Below are positions 7,486 to 12,605 of a DNA stretch of 12,605 nucleotides, one piece after another. The stretch comes from an uncultured Bacteroidales bacterium (GTDB lineage Bacteria > Bacteroidota > Bacteroidia > Bacteroidales > WCHB1-69), in NCBI GenBank assembly GCA_946407715.1, contig CAMJPH010000071.1:1-12605 (forward strand), written 5' to 3'. A program made the translations under genes and the position numbers. The notes below the pieces were generated by a model, which did no database searches, was not told where the DNA came from, and saw only the letters and a list, made by a program, of their open reading frames with translations. Each line of letters opens with the position of its first letter. Position 1 is the stretch's first letter.

Positions 7486-7797
7486 ATGAATGACAAACCG
7501 AAACCCCACAGTCGTTTTCGCTGGTTCGCCATCCTGTATGCTGTGACGTTCCTGCTGTTTTTGGCGTATATCTTTTTTTTCTCCGACCATAACCTCAAGA
7601 CCCATCGTGACTTGAACCGGAAAATTTCCAATTTGGAGGATAAGATTGCCAATACGAAAAACCAGGTGGGCAATGTTTACACATACGAACAACTGCTGGA
7701 GGATTCGACCCTATTGGAAAAATACGGGCGTGAGCAATTGAACATGCACAAACCTAACGAGGACGTTTTTGTGATACTCTATGAAAAAGGAGAATGA
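7486..7797 (+). CDS. DivIC/FtsB-like septum formation initiator protein
   Basis: This is a small bitopic division protein of 103 aa. A short basic cytosolic N-terminus (KPKPHSRFRW) precedes one membrane segment at about residues 13-33 (WFAILYAVTFLLFLAYIFFF). A coiled coil follows (LKTHRDLNRKISNLEDKIANTKNQV, about 37-61). The C-terminal LEKYGREQLNMHKPNEDVFVI matches the family block in which a conserved helix ends ...AREx[LF]xM..P.E.V. FtsB/DivIC partners with FtsL to activate septal peptidoglycan synthesis. It starts three bases after rny and overlaps aroQ by 17 bp, so the three are probably one operon. DivIC and FtsB cannot be told apart by sequence alone. Confidence 0.85.
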   Translation: MNDKPKPHSRFRWFAILYAVTFLLFLAYIFFFSDHNLKTHRDLNRKISNLEDKIANTKNQVGNVYTYEQLLEDSTLLEKYGREQLNMHKPNEDVFVILYEKGE

Positions 7798-8248
7798 AAA
7801 AATCCGGCTGCTGATTGTCAATGGGGTGAACCTCAGTTGTTTAGGCACACGTGAAGTAAACATCTACGGAAGTGTCTCTTTTGAGGAATACCTTGAAAGG
7901 TTATGTACACACTATCCGCAGCTGAAGATTTCTTTTTTCCAGTCTGACGACATTGGAGCTTTGGCAAATGCTATCACATCGGCACGAAATTTGCATGGAA
8001 TCATCCTTAACGCAGGAGCTTATACGCATACTTCAATGGTGTTAGCGGATGCAGTGCGTACAGCTCAATGCCCTGTGGTGGAAGTGCATATCAGTAACCT
8101 GTTCGGAAGAGAACAGTATCGTCGAAAGAGTTTCCTGTCCTCCGCATGTGCAGGGTTCATCAGCGGGTTTGGATTAGATGGCTACGAGTTAGCCGTGCTT
8201 TCATTCCTGCAAAAAAATGGTCAAGACGTTAAACTTTACCATGTGTGA
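7781..8248 (+). CDS. aroQ: 3-Dehydroquinate dehydratase, type II (AroQ), with a divergent loop
   Basis: Type II dehydroquinase catalyses the third step of the shikimate pathway in the cytosol. The 155-aa length is normal. Catalytic positions are visible: N17 and R24 plus the loop tyrosine Y29 in NGVNLSCLGTREVNIYG, N77 and H83 in LNAGAYTHTS, E101/H103/S105 in EVHISN, and R114 in REQYRRKS. Several normally invariant positions differ: NGPNL is NGVNL, INPGAY is LNAGAY, and the usual QSNHEGEL motif is QSDDIGAL (residues 54-61), losing its Asn and Glu. The enzyme is therefore a diverged member, though the active-site set looks intact. The start overlaps the end of the DivIC-like gene by 17 bp, and no other in-frame start fits the N-terminal strand. 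Confidence 0.9.
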   Translation: MKKENEKIRLLIVNGVNLSCLGTREVNIYGSVSFEEYLERLCTHYPQLKISFFQSDDIGALANAITSARNLHGIILNAGAYTHTSMVLADAVRTAQCPVVEVHISNLFGREQYRRKSFLSSACAGFISGFGLDGYELAVLSFLQKNGQDVKLYHV

Positions 8249-8268
8249 CGAGTCTCCGCATATTGTGT

Positions 8269-8322
8269 TTTAGTTAAGTCTAAGTTTTAAGTCTAAGTCA
8301 ATTTAAGTTTTAAGTCTAAGTC
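8269..8322 (+). repeat. TAAGTC/TAAGTT tandem array upstream of the DUF1573 pair
   Basis: Seven TAAGTY hexamers lie at 8275, 8281, 8288, 8294, 8304, 8311 and 8317, preceded by a degenerate TTTAGT at 8269. They form a larger duplication: the 20 bases at 8281-8300 recur identically at 8304-8323, a period of 23. The array lies between the aroQ stop and the first DUF1573 start and is close in sequence to the array before cstA. No open frame or hairpin explains it. Confidence 0.8.
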
Positions 8323-8355
8323 AGAAAAGAAATAAACACCTAAATAGTTGATATT

Positions 8356-8817
8356 ATGAAAAAAGTATTCAGTTTATTGATGGTATTGGCATTGGTGATG
8401 GTCGGAATGGCCCAGAATGATGCCGCACAACCGAAAAAGAGCAAAAAAGTGAAAACACCGGAAATCACCTTCGAGAATCTTGTACACGACTACGGTCAAA
8501 TCAATCAAGGTGACAATGGCGAATGCGAATTTGTGTTCAAAAACACTGGCAAGGCGGAATTGATTCTCACGAACTGCCGTTCCAGCTGCGGTTGCACGGT
8601 TCCATCATGGCCGAAAGAGCCCATCGCCCCCGGCAAGAAAGCCGCGATCAAAGTGAAATACAATACACAGCGAATAGGTCAAATCAACAAGACCATTACG
8701 GTGGAATCCAATGCTGTGAATGATCGCGTGGTACTGAAAATCACGGGTAATGTCAGCCCGAAACCAACAGAAGCCGCTCCTGAAAACAACAGCGGGGCGC
8801 CTAAAGTGAATAACTAA
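8356..8817 (+). CDS. Exported DUF1573 domain protein, first of a tandem pair
   Basis: This 153-aa protein carries an N-terminal signal peptide (MKKVFSLLMVLALVMVGMAQ, cleavage probably just after residue 18-20). No lipobox cysteine is present, so a soluble periplasmic location is likely. Residues about 36-132 form one DUF1573 domain, a beta-sandwich of the ASH/PapD-like kind: ITFENLVHDYGQINQGDNGECEFVFKNTG, then LTNCRSSCGCTVPSWPKEPIAPGK with the hallmark SCGCT (C78 and C80), then a closing strand ending LKITGNV. A short Pro/Asn-rich tail follows. The function of DUF1573 proteins in Bacteroidota is not established. The second family member begins 15 nt downstream. Confidence 0.9.
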   Translation: MKKVFSLLMVLALVMVGMAQNDAAQPKKSKKVKTPEITFENLVHDYGQINQGDNGECEFVFKNTGKAELILTNCRSSCGCTVPSWPKEPIAPGKKAAIKVKYNTQRIGQINKTITVESNAVNDRVVLKITGNVSPKPTEAAPENNSGAPKVNN

Positions 8818-8832
8818 TAAACGATTGGAAAA

Positions 8833-9249
8833 ATGAAAAGGATATTGGTTCTTGTTAGTTTGGTATGTTTGTTTGGCTTTGGTTTGCAGGCGCAATCCAA
8901 GGACAGCAAAGCCTCGACCACAAAATCCGCCTATACGGGTACAGGTGCCGAAATTGAGTTTGAGAAGAATGTTGTGGATTTCGGCACGTTGAAAGTCGGT
9001 GATGTAAAGGTTGTGAATGTCACGTTCAAAAACATCGGCAAAAAACCGCTGATTCTTGATGATGTGATTTCCTCCTGCGACTGCACAACAGTGGAATGGG
9101 ACAAAGCACCGGTGATGCCGGGCAAGACGGGCACCATCAAGGCCACTTACACGGCCAAGAACACGGGTCTGATCAGCAAGCGCATCACGGTGTTGTCCAA
9201 CGCCAATACCGACAGAGTGATATTGCAATTGAAAGGGGAGGTGAAGTAG
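8833..9249 (+). CDS. Exported DUF1573 domain protein, second of a tandem pair
   Basis: This 138-aa protein has a signal peptide (MKRILVLVSLVCLFGFGLQAQS, probable cleavage after QA near residue 20). A Ser/Lys/Thr-rich linker is followed by one DUF1573 domain at about 40-138: IEFEKNVVDFGTLKVGDVKVVNVTFKNIGKKPLIL, DDVISSCDCTTVEW with the SCDCT motif (C82, C84), and an end at LQLKGEVK. It aligns throughout its domain with the preceding gene, so the pair arose by duplication, but the proteins have drifted well apart. It lies 15 nt after its paralogue and stops 17 nt before the tmRNA, so it may be co-transcribed with either. Confidence 0.9.
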   Translation: MKRILVLVSLVCLFGFGLQAQSKDSKASTTKSAYTGTGAEIEFEKNVVDFGTLKVGDVKVVNVTFKNIGKKPLILDDVISSCDCTTVEWDKAPVMPGKTGTIKATYTAKNTGLISKRITVLSNANTDRVILQLKGEVK

Positions 9250-9266
9250 CCTCTCCTTGTTTCCCT

Positions 9267-9656
9267 GGGGTCGTCTGGTTTTGACAGCAAGTTCGGGGGA
9301 ATGTAAGCAGGTCGGAATTTGTGGGCTGATTCCGTTAAAAATTAACCCTCGATGCCAAATAAATGGCGAAACTTCTTATGCATTCGCAGCGTAACCGTTG
9401 CGGATCTCGCCGCGCGGACAAGGTCCGTAGCCGCGGGTGCTCCCCCGGAAGTTTTTCGGCTCAACGTCCGGACCGGAGTATCATAAAAGGGCTGATAGCC
9501 AAGGCCGCGCTTCGAGGCTGAGGCGAAGATTCAGAAGATAAGCGCCTGCCAGGTGTGTCCCGTACCATGCCGGCGCCGACAACCAAACGGAGACTAAACT
9601 TGTAGAAAGCATTCTTGCGGCGTGTTTGGACGGGGGTTCGACTCCCCCCGGCTCCA
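9267..9656 (+). ncRNA. ssrA: Transfer-messenger RNA (tmRNA, ssrA), tag GETSYAFAA
   Basis: tmRNA rescues stalled ribosomes and tags the unfinished protein for proteolysis. The 5' end GGGGTCG (9267-9273) pairs with CGGCTCC (9649-9655) as the acceptor stem, with one G-U pair. The 5' segment GTCTGGTTTTGACAGCAAG and the 3' T-arm GACGGGGGTTCGACTCCCCC are typical. The tag frame begins at GGC (9365) and reads Gly-Glu-Thr-Ser-Tyr-Ala-Phe-Ala-Ala with stop TAA at 9392-9394, after a TAAATGGC context, as in Bacteroidota tags such as GENNYALAA. The genomic 3' end is ACTA, so the CCA tail is not encoded and must be added. The body after the tag has long G/C-rich stems compatible with the pseudoknots. A terminator follows at once. 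Confidence 0.97.
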
Positions 9657-9658
9657 CT

Positions 9659-9687
9659 AAAAAGAGGTCTATCGACCTCTTTTTTTG
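9659..9687. terminator. Bidirectional terminator between ssrA and birA
   Basis: AAAAAGAGGTC (9659-9669) and GACCTCTTTTT (9674-9684) make a perfect 11-bp stem with the four-base loop TATC. T-runs follow on both strands: T to 9687 on the plus strand, and five A at 9659-9663 give a T-run on the minus strand. It can serve tmRNA from the left and the biotin ligase gene, whose stop is at 9700, from the right. Confidence 0.9.
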
Positions 9688-9699
9688 TTACAACATATT

Positions 9700-10437
9700 T
9701 CAAATCTCATAAGCCACCTCTTTGAACCCGTATGTGTGCAAACCACCATCGGGATGTTCAAGAATCAGTCGCCCGAAACGGTCTATGTCGCGGATAACTC
9801 CTATGATACGCTGACCACCGACAAGAAATGGATGGGGTTCGTTGAAACGAAAGAGATTCGCCATATAGTCGTTGCGGAGTTCAGCCGCATGACTTGCGTC
9901 GAGCAACGCACGACGCTCATGCAAGAGTGCAAGATACTCGTTCAACAAAGTGTCCACATCATGACGTTTCCCTGTTTCAAGAAACAACGAGGTAGGATTA
10001 GGAATATCTTCGGGAAAATTTGTTTCATTGACATTGATGCCAATTCCAGCCACCGTGAAAATGAGACGATTACCAGAGATATTATGTTCGGTGAGATCGC
10101 CAGCAAGTTTGCAATTGTTTACAAATATGTCGTTGGGCCATTTGATGAGAACCGCAGGAAGGTAGCGAGACAAAAACTGACGAGTGGTTGTGGCAAACCA
10201 AAGGTTGAATACGAATTGATCAGCGGCGGACAAACCTGTCACAAAATAGATGCTGGTAAGGATGTTGAGACCGCGAGTGCTGTGCCATCGGTTTGTACCC
10301 GCCCCTCGCCCTGCAAACTGAAAGTCGGCACAGACGGCATACAAGTCCTGCAGCGGCACTCCTTCTCTCCATTTCTCGCGAGCAAGTTCCATCAGCCAGG
10401 CGTTTGTAGATCCTGTTTCTTTTAGATGTTGTTTCAT
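9700..10437 (-). CDS. birA: Biotin--[acetyl-CoA-carboxylase] ligase (BirA-type, no DNA-binding domain)
   Basis: This enzyme uses ATP to attach biotin to carboxylase carrier proteins in the cytosol. The 245-aa form starts directly with the catalytic domain (KETGSTNAWLMELA), so it lacks the N-terminal helix-turn-helix of E. coli BirA and should not repress transcription. Visible blocks are the biotinoyl-AMP loop FAGRGAGTNRW (41-51), KWPND (99-103), KLAGDLTEH with likely catalytic K110, and GIGINVNET (131-139). A C-terminal SH3-like domain ends RLILEHPDGGLHTYGFKEVAYEI. Two oddities: the loop usually reads GRGRxGRxW and the lysine motif K(V/L)xGIL(I/L)E, whereas here they are GRGAGTNRW and KLAGDLTE, with Asp where Ile is usual. 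The start codon lies four bases after a -7 box, so the mRNA is probably leaderless. Confidence 0.9.
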   Translation of the reverse strand: MKQHLKETGSTNAWLMELAREKWREGVPLQDLYAVCADFQFAGRGAGTNRWHSTRGLNILTSIYFVTGLSAADQFVFNLWFATTTRQFLSRYLPAVLIKWPNDIFVNNCKLAGDLTEHNISGNRLIFTVAGIGINVNETNFPEDIPNPTSLFLETGKRHDVDTLLNEYLALLHERRALLDASHAAELRNDYMANLFRFNEPHPFLVGGQRIIGVIRDIDRFGRLILEHPDGGLHTYGFKEVAYEI

Positions 10438-10473
10438 TCCGCAAAAATAGTATTTTTGCAGCTTAAATTCATA
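10428..10473. promoter_or_regulatory. Divergent palindromic promoter between birA and the DUF4197 lipoprotein gene
   Basis: GCAAAAATA (10441-10449), a single G (10450) and TATTTTTGC (10451-10459) form a perfect 19-bp inverted repeat. Each arm is a perfect -7 box, TATTTTTG, one per strand. Plausible -33 elements sit at normal spacing: GTTG (10428-10431) 19 nt before the plus box, and TATG (minus, 10473-10470) 20 nt before the minus box. The boxes abut, so two polymerases could hardly occupy both at once. Confidence 0.7.
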
Positions 10474-10485
10474 AGTTGAAAAAAA

Positions 10486-11190
10486 ATGAAAAAGTTCATC
10501 ATCCTATTGGAAATGATTCTGTTTGCCTCCGTAGTACTTTGTTCTTGCAAGGACGAGTCCGGACTTTATGTGGAACAGTTATACACGAACAGCCAAAAAG
10601 AGAAAGCCATCAAGGATTGTTTAAAAGCCTCTGCCGATACAGCTCTCAACCACCTCTGTACCACAGACGGTTTCTACAACTTTGCTGGAGGTGTCTATCG
10701 CATTGACTATGCTATACTACAGGGTTCATTGTTTGACACGCTTAACCGGAACGGATATGGATATCTCGCTGACTCACTAATCCTTTTCAGCAACCGACTG
10801 GCAGAAAGTTGCAAGTCACAGCTCGCCCCGGCATTCAGCTCGGCAATAGACACATTGGTGATTTTCGACTATGATGCGTTAATAAACGGGGAAAAAGATG
10901 CCATTACACGCTATTTTGAAACATACAAATATGCCTACCTGAAATCAGCGTTTCAGACGCCTGTTTCCATTCGCATGAATCTGTTCAACGTCACAACTGT
11001 TTGGAACGAAATGATCCGGCTTTACGCACAAAGCACACCAACACCGCTGAATTTCGACATTCAAAACTATATTGTAGAGAAAATGCTTGACGACTTATTT
11101 CAAGAAATGCGTCTTGAAGAGGTTCTCATCCGCACCGACTCAACCCACCGATCGGAAACGATGGAAATGCTTGGAGAAGAGAATAATTGA
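10486..11190 (+). CDS. DUF4197-like lipoprotein
   Basis: This 234-aa protein has a lipoprotein signal: hydrophobic residues 4-18 then the lipobox LCSC with C21 as the lipidated residue. CKDES follows, an acidic context compatible with the Bacteroidota surface-export signal, so outer-membrane anchoring, possibly facing outward, is inferred. The body matches the pattern of DUF4197: KDCLKASADTALNHLCTTDGFYNF near 43-66, a central LADSLILFSNRLAESCKSQLAPAFSSAIDTLVIFDYDALINGEKDAITRYFE, and the terminal NYIVEKMLDDLFQEMRLEEVLIRTDSTHRSETMEMLG. The function of this family is not known. It is transcribed divergently from birA by a shared palindromic promoter. The start is 27 nt after the -7 box; an earlier ATG is not available in frame. 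Confidence 0.8.
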   Translation: MKKFIILLEMILFASVVLCSCKDESGLYVEQLYTNSQKEKAIKDCLKASADTALNHLCTTDGFYNFAGGVYRIDYAILQGSLFDTLNRNGYGYLADSLILFSNRLAESCKSQLAPAFSSAIDTLVIFDYDALINGEKDAITRYFETYKYAYLKSAFQTPVSIRMNLFNVTTVWNEMIRLYAQSTPTPLNFDIQNYIVEKMLDDLFQEMRLEEVLIRTDSTHRSETMEMLGEENN

Positions 11191-11263
11191 TTGGACGTAA
11201 GAAACACCTTACACCCTCAATTGTGAATGAAGTCATTCCTGCTTCTGCCTTTCCAACCACTTG
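11191..11263. other. Short convergent intergenic region
   Basis: Only 73 nt separate the converging lipoprotein and receptor genes. GAATGA/TCATTC (about 11225-11238) can form a six-base-pair hairpin with a two-base loop, but no T-run follows it on either strand, so it is not called a terminator. Confidence 0.4.
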
Positions 11264-12605
11264 TCATTTCAACACAACCCGCACGCCAACGTACCCCATG
11301 ATTCCCGTAATCGGCTTATACACCATCGTGGCGTCGAAATATTCGCCGAAGGGGTTCTCGGCTTGCACGATCGGGTCTTTCTGCTTGACGTTGAGGAGGT
11401 TCTCTGCACCAGCGTAGATTTCCCAGCTACGGAACTTCTTGGTAATCTGCGCAGCGAGCAGACAGTACGGTTTCGACACGTCAGGACGGCGATACGGCTC
11501 GGGGTTGCTCTGTGTGTTGGGCAGCGGCATCGGACCGTAAATCTGGCAGTTGACATTGAATTTCCACTTGTCGTATGGTGTGCTGTAATTGAGGTTGACG
11601 AGCGCCTTGTGCGGACTCATCATGTCCTTCTGGCGCATCACGCCGTTGCGCATATAGCGTACATCGTTGTAGCGGTAGGCCAACAGGATTTCAAAACGCT
11701 GCAACGGCTTGAGTGTCAGCTCGACCTGCGCGGAATGCGAACGAGAACGGTTGTGATAACCGTTGTATTCGCCGTTCAAGGCATAATAATGCACCGCATG
11801 GACATCCAGATCCAAATCCACAATCATCTGCTGCACAAAGTGAGTGTAGAAGTAATCGACTGCCAATGAAGCTTTTCCGCCCGGCATATTGAACTGCCAC
11901 ACCGCGCTCGCACCAGCGTTCCAAGCCTCCTCAGGACTGGGATGTCCGTCAAAATGGAGCGTGCGCGAGGAGAGCATCAGCGACTGGTTCTCAGCAAAGA
12001 AATGGGCGTTGCGGTAGCCTTTTCCCGCAGAGGCGCGGAAGGACAAATCCTTGGTAGCTTGCCATTTGAGATGCACTCGCGGTGTCCAGAAGAGCTGGTT
12101 GACACTTGACCACAACGAGGAATACTGTTTGTCGCGTACCATATTGTAATCCAAGCGCATACCGGCCATCACCACCAATTTCGGGTCAATGATATAGGCA
12201 TATTCGGCAAAAACACCGGGAATCATATCGTGATGATGAGGTCTGTCGTAATAATACAAATCCATATCGTCATAATAGGATTCATTCAGGCAATCGAACT
12301 GCAGACTGGCGCCGGCTGTCAGTTTATGGCGTTCCTTAGCGCCAAACTTATTGGAATACAAAACATTAGCATACACACTTTGCTGATTTCCCAAATAAGC
12401 GTGAGCATATCCGTAGCGAGAGTGAAGCCAATGACCAGTATAGGAGAGGATGGTACCGATGCTCTCGTGCTCACCCTTCAGCAGAAAACCGTTTTTGGTG
12501 ATGACATCCACCCTCTTGTTGTCAGCGGTGAAGCCGTATGGCACATCCGCAGGTTCGTTCAGGCAGCTCGGCATGAAGGCCATCTGCCCACCGAAACGGT
12601 TGTCC
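11264..12605 (-). CDS. TonB-dependent outer-membrane receptor, C-terminal barrel part
   Basis: The frame is open to the window edge (upstream residues DNRFGGQ precede the first Met at 12583), so this is the 3' part of a longer gene. About 446 aa are visible, all beta-barrel: alternating strands such as HKLTAGASLQFDCL, VFAEYAYIIDPKLVVMAGMRLDYN, WTPRVHLKWQATKDLSFRASAGKGYRN, EEAWNAGASAVWQF and LNVNCQIYG. The last part YAGAENLLNVKQKDPIVQAENPFGEYFDATMVYKPITGIMGYVGVRVVLK is the usual C-terminal end, with the N-LLNV-Q-P signature. The signal peptide, plug and TonB box lie outside the window, so substrate cannot be assigned; a metal chelate or cobalamin type is possible, and no SusD-like partner follows. 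A YYYDRPHHHD loop is rich in His and Asp. The final residue is Lys rather than the common aromatic. Confidence 0.93.
   Translation of the reverse strand, partial: DNRFGGQMAFMPSCLNEPADVPYGFTADNKRVDVITKNGFLLKGEHESIGTILSYTGHWLHSRYGYAHAYLGNQQSVYANVLYSNKFGAKERHKLTAGASLQFDCLNESYYDDMDLYYYDRPHHHDMIPGVFAEYAYIIDPKLVVMAGMRLDYNMVRDKQYSSLWSSVNQLFWTPRVHLKWQATKDLSFRASAGKGYRNAHFFAENQSLMLSSRTLHFDGHPSPEEAWNAGASAVWQFNMPGGKASLAVDYFYTHFVQQMIVDLDLDVHAVHYYALNGEYNGYHNRSRSHSAQVELTLKPLQRFEILLAYRYNDVRYMRNGVMRQKDMMSPHKALVNLNYSTPYDKWKFNVNCQIYGPMPLPNTQSNPEPYRRPDVSKPYCLLAAQITKKFRSWEIYAGAENLLNVKQKDPIVQAENPFGEYFDATMVYKPITGIMGYVGVRVVLK

Noticed and set aside
7794..7797. ATGA overlap after an AGGAG-like sequence at the end of the DivIC-like gene, looking like a coupled start
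   Set aside because: That ATG opens a frame of only six codons and is not in the aroQ frame. The aroQ start is the ATG at 7781.
9267..9273. Possibility that the G/C-rich stretch after the DUF1573 pair was a tRNA gene or cluster
   Set aside because: The tRNA-like ends are about 390 nt apart and enclose a tag frame, so it is a single tmRNA. No separate tRNA was found in the window.
9461..9703. An 80-aa minus-strand frame
   Set aside because: It runs antisense through the 3' half of the tmRNA and includes its terminator. It is a by-product of the structured RNA.
1..12605. Search for a mobile element, CRISPR array, defence island or toxin-antitoxin pair
   Set aside because: No transposase, integrase, terminal inverted repeats, spaced identical repeats or known defence domains were seen. 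The short arrays at 1283 and 8269 lack CRISPR-like unique spacers.

Overview
The window reads as ordinary core chromosome of a Bacteroidota bacterium, most likely Bacteroidales. The evidence is a C-terminal type IX secretion (T9SS) sorting domain on the first protein, several TAnnTTTG-type -7 promoter boxes, a tmRNA tag of the Bacteroidales kind (GETSYAFAA), paired DUF1573 proteins, a TonB-dependent receptor, and RNase Y directly after a ZapA gene and a 6S-like RNA. A T9SS cargo argues against the genus Bacteroides itself, whose members usually lack that system. This placement is inferred from families only.

Layout, left to right. (1) 3-1013: end of a large secreted T9SS cargo protein, closed by a strong terminator. 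(2) 1014-1336: intergenic region with a -7 box and a hexamer array that runs exactly up to the next start codon. (3) 1337-3914: two-gene unit of a CstA-type transporter and a HemW-like radical SAM protein. (4) 4102-4785, minus strand: membrane-anchored double helix-hairpin-helix protein with a promoter box almost touching its start codon. (5) 5089-8248: a compact run of small coiled-coil protein, ZapA, 6S RNA, RNase Y, DivIC/FtsB-like protein and type II dehydroquinase. (6) 8269-8322: a second TAAGTC-type array, followed by two tandem DUF1573 exported proteins. (7) 9267-9656: tmRNA, ending in a bidirectional terminator shared with the convergent biotin ligase gene (9700-10437, minus). (8) The biotin ligase and a DUF4197 lipoprotein (10486-11190, plus) diverge from a perfect 19-bp palindrome made of two back-to-back -7 boxes. 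(9) 11264 to the window end, minus: C-terminal barrel part of a TonB-dependent receptor.

The middle block links cell division (ZapA, its coiled-coil neighbour, the DivIC-like protein) with RNA metabolism (6S RNA, RNase Y); tmRNA lies about 1.8 kb downstream of the RNase Y stop. ZapA beside 6S RNA repeats the zapA-ssrS adjacency known in gammaproteobacteria. I found no mobile element, CRISPR array, phage gene, defence system or toxin-antitoxin pair. The most interesting signals are non-coding: the hexamer arrays, the two probably leaderless genes with identical promoter-to-start geometry, and the palindromic divergent promoter.
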